IMG/VR virus record: IMGVR_UViG_3300034102_001642
Span: 1 to 64,000 of that record
Reading direction: 5' to 3' (one strand)
DNA: 64,000 nt
Source: a virus
Shown: positions 7,590 to 16,302 of the stretch, piece by piece
Position numbering within the stretch: position 1 is the stretch's first letter
Layout: the number at the start of each line of letters is the position of its first letter
Translations under genes and position numbers: made by a program
The notes under the pieces: model-generated
Databases searched by the model: none
What the model saw: only the letters and a program-made list of their open reading frames with translations
Told to the model about the DNA's origin: nothing

Positions 7590-8789
7590 ATGGCAACAGT
7601 AACAAAAAACTTTAGAATTAAATCGGGCCTTATAGTTGAAGGTGCTACAGGTACAATCAATGGTCAAAATATACTTACAGAAACAGGCGGAAATGCTTAC
7701 ATCCTCAACCTTGTTGGCGGTGCCACTCTTGTAAAATCCGTAGACGCAGGAACATTTGCAGTCGATGGCGCAGGCAATCTTACAGTAAAGCCTAATACAT
7801 TTGATGCATATGGATCAGCTTCATCTGCTCAATCAGCAGCAATTTCTGCAGCATCATCAGATGCAACAACTAAGGCATCTGCAGCACAGTCTGCAGCAAT
7901 TACAGCAGCAGCAACAGATGCAACAACTAAGGTAGCAGCAGAAGCAGCACTTAGAGTATCTGGCGATGCAGCATCAGTAGCCACTGCAGCAGCAGACGCT
8001 ACTACAAAGGCCAACGCCGCTCAAGCAGCAGCCGAAGCAACAGCAGCAGCTGCTCTTTCATCTGCAATATCAACAGAGGTTTCAAACCGTAACACAGCAA
8101 TTTCAACTGCAGTAGATTCATTGGTAGATGGAGCACCAGCTCTTCTTAATACATTAAATGAATTGGCAGCAGCAATAAATGATGACGCTAATTACACAAC
8201 AACTCTTACATCAGCATTAGCCACAAAAGCTAATTCAGCAGATGTTACTTCAGCAATTTCTACAGCAGTTTCAGATGCCGCTTCAGATGCAACAACTAAG
8301 GTAGCAGCAGAAGCAGCACTTAGAGTATCAGGCGATGCAGCATCAGTAGCGACAGCAGCAGCTGACGCAACAACCAAGGCTAACGCAGCTCAAGCAGCAG
8401 CAGAAGCAACAGCAGCAGCTGCTAATACAGCTCAGCAAAATGGAACTACAGCATTTACAGCATTAAACGTAAATGATCAAGCTAAGCAATTTGCGGCTTC
8501 ATCATCTGGGACAGCAGCAGTTGCTGGAACAGCTTATGAGTGGGCAAAGTCAGATTATCGCTCAGCTAAAGTTCTTGTTAAGATTGACAACGCAACACAC
8601 AATGAAGTTTCAGAAGTTTTAATAACACTAGATGCATCAGATAACGTAGCAATTACAGAATATGCAATTGTCGGAACTAATGGATCAAGAGGAACCATTA
8701 CAGCAGATGTATCAGGTTCAAATGTAAGAATAAGAGTAACTCCAGTAGATAACTCAACAGTTAAAGTATCTGGAACACTTCTTAAATAA
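7590..8789 (+). CDS. alanine-rich tail fibre protein
   Basis: The 399-residue protein starts with MATVTKNFRIKSGLIVEGATGTINGQNIL, a fibre N-terminal motif also seen at 8855 (MATVNKNFKVKNGLNVAGTATF). The middle (about 75-285) is an alanine-rich, probably coiled-coil shaft containing two near-identical copies of a 46-residue unit. It also has a SLVDGAPALLNTLNELAAAINDD unit, which is common in phage tail repeats. The last 90 residues (KVLVKIDNATHNEVSEVLI to RVTPVDNSTVKVSGTLL) are the same C-terminal beta domain as in the upstream gene. It is a fibre shaft and tip protein. Confidence 0.75.
   Translation: MATVTKNFRIKSGLIVEGATGTINGQNILTETGGNAYILNLVGGATLVKSVDAGTFAVDGAGNLTVKPNTFDAYGSASSAQSAAISAASSDATTKASAAQSAAITAAATDATTKVAAEAALRVSGDAASVATAAADATTKANAAQAAAEATAAAALSSAISTEVSNRNTAISTAVDSLVDGAPALLNTLNELAAAINDDANYTTTLTSALATKANSADVTSAISTAVSDAASDATTKVAAEAALRVSGDAASVATAAADATTKANAAQAAAEATAAAANTAQQNGTTAFTALNVNDQAKQFAASSSGTAAVAGTAYEWAKSDYRSAKVLVKIDNATHNEVSEVLITLDASDNVAITEYAIVGTNGSRGTITADVSGSNVRIRVTPVDNSTVKVSGTLLK
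7917..8054 (+). repeat. direct repeat, copy A, in fibre shaft
   Basis: This segment is nearly identical to 8286-8423, offset by 369 bases. It encodes the shaft unit DATTKVAAEAALRVSGDAAS...AEATAAA. The differences are mostly synonymous, which suggests duplication followed by selection on the protein. Confidence 0.8.
8286..8423 (+). repeat. direct repeat, copy B, in fibre shaft
   Basis: This is the second copy of the unit at 7917-8054, in the same frame. Recombination between the copies would change the shaft length by 123 residues without breaking the frame. Confidence 0.8.
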
Positions 8790-8854
8790 TTAAATAAAAG
8801 GTATGGGGTCCTTCCAAAACCCCAACAAAACACTTAGGGGATATGTGAACTTAA

Positions 8855-9388
8855 ATGGCAACAGTAAATAAGAACTTTAAAGTTAAGAATGGACTAAATG
8901 TCGCAGGGACTGCTACGTTTGAGTCTAATGTTGTATTAGGGTCTACTCCCTTAAGATTTGATACCGTAACAAATAAATTACAAATTCAGCTAAATGGCCA
9001 ATGGATGCCAATAGCTTTAAATTCAGAAGTTCCAGACGAAAACACAATGATCAATTTAATGGACGTAGGTCTTGCAATTGATTACAATGGTGAGCCAATC
9101 TATACAATTCAAGCTAATGGGGTATCTACAACAGCAACTAAATTTGCTGATGGCGGAAGCCCATCAACTCCAATTTATGGAATGGTCTTTGATTCTGGAA
9201 ACGTAGACTGGGAATCAACCCCAGATATAAGCTTCATGGATATAGGCCTTGCAATTGATTATAATGGTCAACCAGTATATACAGTTCAAGGTAACGGTGT
9301 TTCAACATCGGCAAATAAATATGCCAATGGTGGATATCCAAGTACTTTAGTATACGAATTAACTTTTGATTCAGGCACTTTAGTATAA
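8855..9388 (+). CDS. tail fibre protein with duplicated domain
   Basis: The 177-residue protein begins like the previous fibre (NFKVKNGLNVAGTATFES, then LRFDTVTNKLQIQLNGQW). It then carries two copies of a unit of about 59 residues: MDVGLAIDYNGEPIYTIQANGVST...VFDSG, and MDIGLAIDYNGQPVYTVQGNGVST...TFDSG. The duplication is clear in protein and DNA. The 65-base gap before it holds a short hairpin (TGGGGT...ACCCCA) and no obvious close ribosome binding site, so the start is less certain. It is probably a fibre or tip subunit. Confidence 0.65.
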   Translation: MATVNKNFKVKNGLNVAGTATFESNVVLGSTPLRFDTVTNKLQIQLNGQWMPIALNSEVPDENTMINLMDVGLAIDYNGEPIYTIQANGVSTTATKFADGGSPSTPIYGMVFDSGNVDWESTPDISFMDIGLAIDYNGQPVYTVQGNGVSTSANKYANGGYPSTLVYELTFDSGTLV

Positions 9389-9397
9389 ATAAATAAA

Positions 9398-9406
9398 TGG
9401 TATAAT
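9398..9406 (+). promoter_or_regulatory. extended -10 promoter element before the 9439 fibre gene
   Basis: TGGTATAAT is an extended -10 box located 32 bases before the ATG, with an AAAGGGAG ribosome binding site in between. No clear -35 box is visible. Confidence 0.5.
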
Positions 9407-9438
9407 AATCTAATACAAAGTAACAAAGGGAGAAAAAA

Positions 9439-11274
9439 ATGTCAACAGTAAGAATTCAAGTTCGAAGAGGATCAGCATCAGACTGGTCTGGAGTAAATCC
9501 AATACTTGCAGCAGGAGAACTAGGCGTTGAAACAGACACTAGAAAAATCAAAGTTGGAGACGGATCCACCGCATGGAATTCCCTTTCTTACATAGCAGCC
9601 GATGCACCTGAAATTGGAGAAATTTCACAAGACGCAATCAATACAGCACTTACAATGGGTGCAGGTTTAACAAAGACCTACAATGATGGCTCAAACACAA
9701 TTACAATTAACGTAGACAGCAACGTTGTTGCTCTTAAGTCATACGTAGATTCAGCAGTAACTGGACTTACAAATTCAACAGCCAGTACATACTTAGAGAA
9801 TGCGGATCGTGGAGCAGCAAACGGAGTCGCCTCTCTTGATGCAAACACTCAAGTGCCAAAATCACAATTGAATCTAATAGGATTATCAACAAATATTACA
9901 ACAAGTGAAAACATAGAGGCACAAAATTTAACATTAGCTGGAAACCTTTTTGTTAACGGAACAACTGTAACATTAGACACAGCTACCTTTACAACAGAAG
10001 ACCCAATGATTCAATTGGGTTCAACCAACGCAGGCAATGCTTTAGATCTAGGATTTGTAGCTAAACACAATGATGGAGTTGCTAATCACACAGGATTTGT
10101 AAGAGATGCATCTGCTAATAAATGGAAACTATTTACAGGAGTAACTGATACCCCAGGCCCTACAATTAATTTTGCCCAGGGAAGCCTAGACGACCTTGAA
10201 CTTAGAGGCCTTACAGCAACAGATGTCAGCTTAACTAATTTAGTAGCAACAGGATCAGTAACACTTCCTGCAGGTTCTGTAGAGACAGCAGATTTAGCAA
10301 CCGATTCAATAACTGCAGCAAAAATTTCAATTGGCGCAGTAACTGCAGAAAAAATTGCAGCTGATGCAGTAACTGCAGAAAAAATTGCAGATCTTGCAAT
10401 TACAAATGATCATGTAAGTGGTACTGCAGCAATTCACCAAGACAAAATTTCTGGACTTGGTGCATCTCTTGCAGCTAAATCAGATTTGGCATCACCAACA
10501 TTTACTGGTACAGTAACTCTTCCAAGTACAACATCAATTGGTACAGTTTCTTCAACAGAAATTGGATACCTAGATGGAGTTACATCATCAGTTCAAACAC
10601 AAATTACAGCAGCGGTTACCGCTCTTTCAACCCATGAATCAGATACTACAAATGTTCATGGAATTGCAGATACAGCACTTCTAGCACTTAAGTCAGAGGT
10701 TGCTGCGGTAACACCAGCCACTTTAGGACTTGGTAATGTTGATAATACTTCTGATGCTAATAAGCCAGTATCAACAGCAACAAGCACAGCAATCGCAACA
10801 GCAAAGTCTGAAGCAATTGCAGACGCAACATCACAGGTAAGTGCACTTATATCTGGTGCACCAGCAGCAATGAATACACTTGATGAACTTGCTGCAGCAC
10901 TTGGAGATGACGCAAACTTTGCAGCATCAGTAACAACTAGCCTTGGATTAAAGGTAGATTCTTTAACACCAATCGTTCGGAAGACAGAATCATATACACT
11001 TTCATCACTAACTGAAAGAGATGACTTGATCGAAATGGGATCAGGATCACCTATAACTTTAACAATACCAGCAGATGCAACTCTAGATTTCCCAATCGGA
11101 ACATCTATTGATATTCTGCAGACTGGAGCTGGACAAGTAACAATTGCCCCAGTATCAGGAACAGTTACAGTTAACGCAACACCTGGCCTAAAACTTCGTA
11201 CAACCTGGTCATCTTGTACTCTCTTTAAGAGAGCAGCAAATACATGGGTTGTCTACGGCGACTTGATGGCGTAA
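9439..11274 (+). CDS. large tail fibre protein with Mtd-type N-terminus and tail repeats
   Basis: The 611-residue protein starts IQVRRGSASDW...ILAAGELGVETDTRKIKVG (about 5-40), the same attachment domain as the 2743 fibre. The region near 190-250 (MIQLGSTNAGN...DLGFVAKH...HTGFVRDASANKWKLF) is a common fibre body module. Repeats VTAEKIA and IGYLDGVTSSVQTQI, then GLGNVDNTSDANKPVST (about 433-450), are classic phage tail-repeat signatures. The last 100 residues (YTLSSLTERDDLIEM to TWVVYGDL) form a typical C-terminal tip domain. It is a host-recognition fibre. Confidence 0.85.
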   Translation: MSTVRIQVRRGSASDWSGVNPILAAGELGVETDTRKIKVGDGSTAWNSLSYIAADAPEIGEISQDAINTALTMGAGLTKTYNDGSNTITINVDSNVVALKSYVDSAVTGLTNSTASTYLENADRGAANGVASLDANTQVPKSQLNLIGLSTNITTSENIEAQNLTLAGNLFVNGTTVTLDTATFTTEDPMIQLGSTNAGNALDLGFVAKHNDGVANHTGFVRDASANKWKLFTGVTDTPGPTINFAQGSLDDLELRGLTATDVSLTNLVATGSVTLPAGSVETADLATDSITAAKISIGAVTAEKIAADAVTAEKIADLAITNDHVSGTAAIHQDKISGLGASLAAKSDLASPTFTGTVTLPSTTSIGTVSSTEIGYLDGVTSSVQTQITAAVTALSTHESDTTNVHGIADTALLALKSEVAAVTPATLGLGNVDNTSDANKPVSTATSTAIATAKSEAIADATSQVSALISGAPAAMNTLDELAAALGDDANFAASVTTSLGLKVDSLTPIVRKTESYTLSSLTERDDLIEMGSGSPITLTIPADATLDFPIGTSIDILQTGAGQVTIAPVSGTVTVNATPGLKLRTTWSSCTLFKRAANTWVVYGDLMA

Positions 11275-11307
11275 CACAAATTTAAATAGTAAAAAAGGAG
11301 ATTCAAA

Positions 11308-12513
11308 ATGGCAGTAGGTAAGAAATTCGGTAAAAAGGCACAGGCATCAAATGACTTTTTGGAGCCAATGGCACCAACGTCAGTAACAGCAACAAACGTA
11401 CCAGCAAATCGTGCATATAATAATGGACGGGCTGACGTAACGTTTTCTTTGCCAGAAAATTCACCTGCTGCCACATCCTTTACAGTAACATCCTCCCCAG
11501 GATCATTTACTGCTTCAGGAGCATCTTCTCCAATATCTGTAGTTGGTTTACAATCAAATACAGCATATACATTTACAGTAACAGGAACAAATGCAGTAGG
11601 AACTGGCGCAGCATCTGCTGCCTCAAATAGCATTACTGCAACAACTGTACCTCAAGCTCCACAAAGCCCAAGCGCAACTGCAGGAGTTAACCAAAACACA
11701 ATTACTTGGACACAACCAGCAAATGGTGGATCTGCAATAACCAACTATTATGTTGCAGGTAATGATGGAACAAGTGGAAATACAACAGCCCTAACAATAA
11801 CTATTGCAGATACTGCTAATACATCTCAGTATTATAATGTTTATGCAGATAATGCTAATGGTCGGTCAGCAGCCTCAGATAATACAGCAACTATTACTAC
11901 TCAGGCACCGTTCTTCCCACCGTTCTTCCCACCGTTCTTCCCACCAGGGTTCTTTGCCCCACCAGGGTTCTTTGCCCCACCAGGGTTCTTTGCCCCACCA
12001 GGGTTCTTTGCCCCACCAGGGTTCTTTTCCCCACCAGGATTTAAGGGTAAATGTTTAGCACCAGAATCAGTTATTTTCACTAATACTGGATGGGTAAAGG
12101 CTAAAGATATTAAAGTTGGGGATCAAGTAGTAACAGTTGATAGCTCTAATATTAATCTTGAATCTATAACCGCAAATAAGACATCTGGACAATTAGATTC
12201 AACAGTTAAGTTTACAAATTCAGAAGTTATTTCAGTAACAGAAAAAACTGGAAAGCTAGTTGGATTTAATTACAGAGGTAAAGACTACTCAGAAACTCAG
12301 CCTTTATTTGTAAAAACCTCAAATGGTATTACCTATAAGAATGCAGGAGAAATTGAAATAGGAGAAATAATCCTAGGAGTAGATTCAAATGGACTAGTCC
12401 AAGAAACTCCAGTAACCTCAATTGAAAAGGGTGAAGCAGAATCAACTGTTTATGATGTTAGAACATCTCCACAGCCATGGTTTATCGTTAATTCCTTCCT
12501 AGTAATAGCTTAA
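11308..12513 (+). CDS. fibronectin-type fibre protein with Pro-Pro-Gly repeats and C-terminal Hint domain
   Basis: The 401-residue protein has two fibronectin type III-like domains (about 19-110 and 115-198). A linker of about 50 residues follows (200-248), made of FFPP units and five to six PPGFF units. From Cys249 a Hint domain runs to Asn395-Ser396 (CLAPESVIF, DIKVGDQV, VYDVRT, FIVN-S), leaving SFLVIA as the possible C-extein. It has the same length (147 residues) as the Hint domain of the 4247 gene and likewise contains no histidine. Canonical Hint domains use a block B histidine and a penultimate histidine. Downstream lie four prolyl-hydroxylase-like genes. Confidence 0.75.
   Translation: MAVGKKFGKKAQASNDFLEPMAPTSVTATNVPANRAYNNGRADVTFSLPENSPAATSFTVTSSPGSFTASGASSPISVVGLQSNTAYTFTVTGTNAVGTGAASAASNSITATTVPQAPQSPSATAGVNQNTITWTQPANGGSAITNYYVAGNDGTSGNTTALTITIADTANTSQYYNVYADNANGRSAASDNTATITTQAPFFPPFFPPFFPPGFFAPPGFFAPPGFFAPPGFFAPPGFFSPPGFKGKCLAPESVIFTNTGWVKAKDIKVGDQVVTVDSSNINLESITANKTSGQLDSTVKFTNSEVISVTEKTGKLVGFNYRGKDYSETQPLFVKTSNGITYKNAGEIEIGEIILGVDSNGLVQETPVTSIEKGEAESTVYDVRTSPQPWFIVNSFLVIA
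11908..12034 (+). repeat. tandem coding repeats for FFPP and PPGFFA units
   Basis: About three copies of a 12-base unit (CCGTTCTTCCCA) are followed by about five copies of an 18-base unit (CCAGGGTTCTTTGCCCCA). Both are in frame and encode FFPP and PPGFFA. Copies of the 18-base unit are essentially identical, so the array can probably change length by slippage. Confidence 0.9.
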
Positions 12514-12521
12514 ATATCTAT

Positions 12522-12556
12522 AAAAGAGGGGTAGCCCACAAGCTGCCCCTCTTTTT
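12522..12556 (+). terminator. Rho-independent terminator
   Basis: An 11-bp stem (12525-12535 with 12542-12552, one T-G wobble), a six-base loop and a run of five T. It closes the first fibre block. Confidence 0.9.
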
Positions 12557-12560
12557 GCTA

Positions 12561-12589
12561 TTGTATTTGTAAATTCAAAATGATACAAT
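12561..12589 (+). promoter_or_regulatory. promoter for the oxygenase cluster, likely leaderless
   Basis: TTGTAT, a 17-base spacer, and TACAAT with a TGA extension just upstream. The -10 box ends at 12589 and the ATG is at 12596, so transcription would start at or next to the start codon. The same boxes and spacing occur at 28463-28491. Confidence 0.8.
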
Positions 12590-12595
12590 AAAGGC

Positions 12596-13309
12596 ATGAC
12601 TACTATAAATGACCAATATGGATTTTCTTCAAAAGAAGAGCTTTTCCCAGGCGTGTGGGTATACAGAGATGTAATTAAAAAAGATTTAGATGTTATTAAT
12701 AGATTAAACACGATAGGAAATTCTGCTAATAAAGAAGGAGATTCCAGATACAATTGGACATTCGGCTTTGTTGGATATAGTGATAGAATACCATCATATA
12801 GAGATTGCGAAGATATTAAAATTGGAGAGATAATTAGTCCAGCTAATGAAACCCAGAAACTAGTTGGAGAATTATGGTCTGATTTAAAAAAAGCACAAGA
12901 TGTGGCAGTTGCAGACTATTGCGCTAAATATAACGTAAAGATGAATTATTGGGAAGTCATGAACTGTATTAGATACGGCAAGGGACAACATTTCCAAGAG
13001 CATGCCGACCATGGATTTTCATATAGTGCTACAGTATCATTAGTTGCTTATGTAAATGACGATTATGCGGGAGGAAATTTATTTTTCCCTAAATTAGGCT
13101 TAGACATTAAGCCAAGAGCTGGTGATTTATATATTTTCCCATCTACTTATTTGTTTTCACATAGAGCAATGCCAGTAGAAGATGGCATGAAGTTTTCTAT
13201 TGTAACAATGCTTGATTATAATGATCATGCTCACAGACAAGAGTTTTTTGAAGCAAGAACCAGATGGCTAGAAGAAGATGCAAAAACTGGCAAGAATTCG
13301 TATGCATAA
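12596..13309 (+). CDS. 2-oxoglutarate/Fe(II) oxygenase, prolyl-4-hydroxylase-like
   Basis: The 237-residue protein has the double-stranded beta-helix core of this family. Iron ligands are His136-x-Asp138 (EHAD) and His189 (FSHR), and Lys199 (GMKF) probably binds 2-oxoglutarate. The strand VNDDYAGGNLFF lies in between. Enzymes of this type use O2 and 2-oxoglutarate to hydroxylate proline or other residues, releasing CO2 and succinate. It is the first of four such genes in tandem, right after a Pro-Pro-Gly fibre. There is no ribosome binding site, and the promoter position implies a leaderless mRNA. The substrate is unknown; a virion protein is the leading guess. Confidence 0.85.
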   Translation: MTTINDQYGFSSKEELFPGVWVYRDVIKKDLDVINRLNTIGNSANKEGDSRYNWTFGFVGYSDRIPSYRDCEDIKIGEIISPANETQKLVGELWSDLKKAQDVAVADYCAKYNVKMNYWEVMNCIRYGKGQHFQEHADHGFSYSATVSLVAYVNDDYAGGNLFFPKLGLDIKPRAGDLYIFPSTYLFSHRAMPVEDGMKFSIVTMLDYNDHAHRQEFFEARTRWLEEDAKTGKNSYA

Positions 13310-14030
13310 AATTAAGGCATATACAATAAGAGATGGCTACGGAGAAGTTTTTCCTCTTTCAATTAAAAGAGATTGGATGGATAACACTTGGGACTCTCAC
13401 GCATACAAATGTTTTCCAGTAGGGCTAACTAATCAGCTTGGCTGGGGAATATCGTTTCCCGAAGATATATCTTTTATATGGGATGGAGTAACGGACAGCA
13501 CCCCAGATCATGTTAAAATTTTATCTGGTGAAAAATATGCTTATTCTGGTAGAGCCAATGCAACTATAAGTTTTAATACAGGAATAATGTTTTCTACTGA
13601 AGAAAATTTAAGTCTTCTATCTATGCCAGTTCCAAATTTATTTATTGACGGTGCCGTGCCTTTTACAACTCTAATAAGCACATCATTTTTTAGAGGAGAA
13701 TTGCCATGTGCTTGGATGATAACCAAGCCAAACGAGGTTATTACAATAAAAGCAGGAACACCTATAATTGCAATATTGCCAATAGATCTAGAGGGCCTAC
13801 AAAACTCAGAAATAAATTTTGATAGCGTAGAATCTTTGCCAGACCCTAAGTTCGATTCAACCGAATACTCTAATGTTATTTACGATTTAAATAGAAAAGC
13901 AGTTTGGTCCAATTTTTATAGAGATGCCGTAGATCATCTTAAAAATGCCATAGGAAGCCATCAAGTAAAAGCTATTAGATTTAAAGTTAATCATGAATTA
14001 AACAGGGGAAATGATATAATAGATAAATGA
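13302..14030 (+). CDS. DUF6065-like protein
   Basis: From the ATG at 13302 (overlapping the previous stop by 8 bases; an alternative start lies at 13278) the product has 242 residues. It is clearly related to the product at 56382. Both share KCFP/NCYP, a W or Y-G-hydrophobic motif, DISFIWDG, a SMPVPN or TMPVPN motif and a Gly-rich beta pattern. This resembles the uncharacterised DUF6065 family. Both copies lie next to a 2OG-Fe(II) oxygenase gene. The beta-rich pattern suggests a jelly-roll or cupin-like fold, but no metal triad is obvious. The function is unknown. Confidence 0.65.
   Translation: MHKIKAYTIRDGYGEVFPLSIKRDWMDNTWDSHAYKCFPVGLTNQLGWGISFPEDISFIWDGVTDSTPDHVKILSGEKYAYSGRANATISFNTGIMFSTEENLSLLSMPVPNLFIDGAVPFTTLISTSFFRGELPCAWMITKPNEVITIKAGTPIIAILPIDLEGLQNSEINFDSVESLPDPKFDSTEYSNVIYDLNRKAVWSNFYRDAVDHLKNAIGSHQVKAIRFKVNHELNRGNDIIDK
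14012..14020 (+). promoter_or_regulatory. extended -10 element for the 14027 gene, leaderless type
   Basis: TGATATAAT ends six bases before the ATG at 14027. It lies inside the end of the upstream gene. The -35 region is weak, so it would rely on the extended -10. Confidence 0.6.
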
Positions 14031-14704
14031 AGCTAGCAAACCAATGGACAGAAGATCAAAAACCAAAATCTATTACTCCGTCTGGATTTTTTGGAAATTC
14101 AACAGACAACATTGTTGAAATTAGAGAATTCCTTACAATAGAAGAACGTAAGAGGCTGATGGATTTTGCCCTCAATAATAAAATTTGGGACATAACAGAA
14201 ACACATAGGGATGCCGATGGTTTAGTTTTATATGACCATAAGGTTTGGGAAGATAGAGTTTGCACATATAATTCTTTAATGGCATCAGACCCATCAATTT
14301 TAGAATTAATTTATAGCATGATAGCAAGACTTAAAATAGAGGTAGACGCATTTTTTAATGTTGATGCAAAAGAAACTGGTCCAGCAATTGTTAGGTGGCC
14401 TGTTGGTGCAAGACAAGAGCCACATGCAGACAAAGAATTTCATTCTGGCCCAGAAAAAGGAAGAGCAAATGATTTTCCTTGGTATGACCTAGCTGGTTTA
14501 TTTTATTTTAACGATGATTATGAAGGTGGAGAATTATATTTCCCACAACATGGAATTGAATTTCAGCCAGTGGCTGGAGCAGCATATTTTTTCCCAGGTG
14601 ACATGAACTATACACACGGGGTAAGACCAGTAAAATCTGGAAATAGATTTACATCTCCATTCTTTTGGACGATACAAAAACATACAGGAGAAAAACAACC
14701 ATGA
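14027..14704 (+). CDS. 2-oxoglutarate/Fe(II) oxygenase, prolyl-4-hydroxylase-like
   Basis: The 225-residue protein has His133-x-Asp135 (PHAD), His197 (YTHG) and Arg207 (GNRF) as the likely iron and 2-oxoglutarate ligands. The family strand FNDDYEGGELYF precedes a PVAGAAYFFPG strand. The N-terminal half (about 30-60) is the helical part seen in prolyl hydroxylase-like proteins. Its ATG overlaps the previous stop (ATGA) and its own TGA overlaps the next ATG, so the cluster is translated as a coupled unit. It differs enough from its neighbours to have its own substrate. Confidence 0.85.
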   Translation: MKLANQWTEDQKPKSITPSGFFGNSTDNIVEIREFLTIEERKRLMDFALNNKIWDITETHRDADGLVLYDHKVWEDRVCTYNSLMASDPSILELIYSMIARLKIEVDAFFNVDAKETGPAIVRWPVGARQEPHADKEFHSGPEKGRANDFPWYDLAGLFYFNDDYEGGELYFPQHGIEFQPVAGAAYFFPGDMNYTHGVRPVKSGNRFTSPFFWTIQKHTGEKQP

Positions 14705-15546
14705 GTGAATTAGAACATGTAGAGCTTTATCCAAAAGTTGATGTTTATAGAAATGTCTTAAAAGACCCAGCACAACTATATGAAGTAATGAACGCTTCAG
14801 AAAAAACTTCAGAAGGAAAGTATTTTTTAAAGACCTGGGATCCTTGGGCTCATTTTGGAACGTATACTCAGAAAAAAGATATAAGAGAAGTTTCTGCAGA
14901 AATTCAATCTACAGAAATGTTTATTAAAGAAAAAGCATTTGTTGAAGAAGTTGAAGCGGCATACAGTAAGGTTATAGCGGACTACATAGAAAGACACAAC
15001 ATCGAGTTGCCAGAAGGCTGGCGATTCAGCGGATCCTCTTATTCTAAATATCATGCAGGAGTTGACAACCTTAAGAGTAAACTTACCATGCAGTATCATA
15101 CAGACCATATAACATCACAAAAAGATATGCCTGGGGATAAATTTTCAATTACCTGCACAATGTATATTAATGATGATTACGATGGCGGAGATATAGAGTT
15201 TTATATTAATGGGCAATTCATTAATCATAAGCCAAAAGCTGGTGACATTTTAGTATTTCCTTCAACAGAGCCATATTATCATGGGGTAAAAACAATTAAT
15301 AGCAATGAGAAATTTTTTGTTAGAAATTTTATAATGACCCCTCACAATGGCACAGAAGAATGGCTTGCCAACCAAAGAAAATTTGGTGCTTACAAATGGG
15401 CAAAAATGGAGCAAGAAAGAATTGATTACGACGATAAAAGAAACATGGTTTATTTTAATGACGGAGTTCCAGTTACATATGAAGAGCATGTTGAAAAGCA
15501 ATTTGGCGTCCCATTTGATGCTGAAAAGGAAAAGGGGATAATGTAA
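14701..15546 (+). CDS. 2-oxoglutarate/Fe(II) oxygenase, prolyl-4-hydroxylase-like
   Basis: The start at 14701 gives an ATGA overlap with the previous gene and 281 residues; a longer in-frame start at 14665 is less likely. Iron ligands are His133-x-Asp135 (YHTD) and His194 (YYHG), with Lys204 or Arg208 as the basic residue. It shares the INDDYDGG and FPSTEPYYHGVK segments with the product at 55235 (PSTEPFYHGVK), so these two are closest relatives in the window. A charged C-terminal extension of about 65 residues follows the catalytic core. Confidence 0.85.
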   Translation: MSELEHVELYPKVDVYRNVLKDPAQLYEVMNASEKTSEGKYFLKTWDPWAHFGTYTQKKDIREVSAEIQSTEMFIKEKAFVEEVEAAYSKVIADYIERHNIELPEGWRFSGSSYSKYHAGVDNLKSKLTMQYHTDHITSQKDMPGDKFSITCTMYINDDYDGGDIEFYINGQFINHKPKAGDILVFPSTEPYYHGVKTINSNEKFFVRNFIMTPHNGTEEWLANQRKFGAYKWAKMEQERIDYDDKRNMVYFNDGVPVTYEEHVEKQFGVPFDAEKEKGIM

Positions 15547-15548
15547 TT

Positions 15549-16301
15549 ATGGAAAGAAATATGGTTATAACTAGACACAAGCCAGATATTGTGCAATATG
15601 ACAACTTCTTAACTCCAGATGAATGTAAATCAATCATTGATGTTCTAGCCATTAAGATGGAAAAAGAACAATTAAAGTGGATGCCAATTTCATTTTATGA
15701 GTCATACTCATCAGGTACTCCAGAGTTAAATGACCCAGACACAATTGCCTGTGGCCTACCAGGAGATTTTTTTGTAGACCTTAGACAAAGAGTTATAGAT
15801 GCTACTGCAGACATGGCTGGTAAAGATCCAGAACAAATGTCGCAGATAAGCTGGCACTCTCAAAGATGGGCACCAGGAGCTTTTGCAAATATGCATTCAG
15901 ACAATACTTCTAATGATGGAGTTTCGGGAGCATTTACTAGAAGTAGATATGCAACTTTTCTTTATTTAAACGATGATTTTGAAGATGGTATTTTAAACTT
16001 TAAGCATGGATTAACAATTGTTCCAAAAACTGGAACCCTAGTAACATTTGCTGGAGGATTCCATAACATGCACGAAGTTACAACAGTTAAAAAATCTATA
16101 AGATACACTCTTGGATCATTCTGGGATGATAGAGAAGAAAGTGATTATCCACAGGAAGTTAGAGATGCTTGGGCGGCAGAACTTGCTGAGGTTAGAGCAA
16201 TGCAAGCAGATGAAGCTATTGAGTGGGAAGACTACAGAAATAAAGGATTAAGAATAACCCCCCGTGGAGAAGTATATCCAGCATCAGAAGTAGAAGGATA
16301 G
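15549..16301 (+). CDS. 2-oxoglutarate/Fe(II) oxygenase, prolyl-4-hydroxylase-like
   Basis: The 250-residue protein has His116-x-Asp118 (MHSD), a distal histidine (His175, with His172 nearby) and Arg185 (SIRY). The strand LNDDFEDGILNF matches the NDDY-GG signature with a changed second glycine. The N-terminal segment YDNFLTPDECKSIID is typical of prolyl 4-hydroxylase-like enzymes. An acidic tail of about 50 residues follows the core. It begins two bases after the previous stop. Confidence 0.85.
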   Translation: MERNMVITRHKPDIVQYDNFLTPDECKSIIDVLAIKMEKEQLKWMPISFYESYSSGTPELNDPDTIACGLPGDFFVDLRQRVIDATADMAGKDPEQMSQISWHSQRWAPGAFANMHSDNTSNDGVSGAFTRSRYATFLYLNDDFEDGILNFKHGLTIVPKTGTLVTFAGGFHNMHEVTTVKKSIRYTLGSFWDDREESDYPQEVRDAWAAELAEVRAMQADEAIEWEDYRNKGLRITPRGEVYPASEVEG

Positions 16302-16302
16302 C

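Noticed and set aside
11908-12034. CRISPR-like repeat array
   Set aside because: The units are 12 and 18 bases, directly adjacent without spacers, and coding. No cas adaptation genes are seen; the Cas4-like nuclease stands with recombination genes.
11804-12058. Out-of-frame reading with tandem RSSH and QGSLPH repeats
   Set aside because: It is a shadow of the FFPP/PPGFF coding repeat read in another frame. It has no ribosome binding site, and the in-frame product has recognisable domains on both sides.
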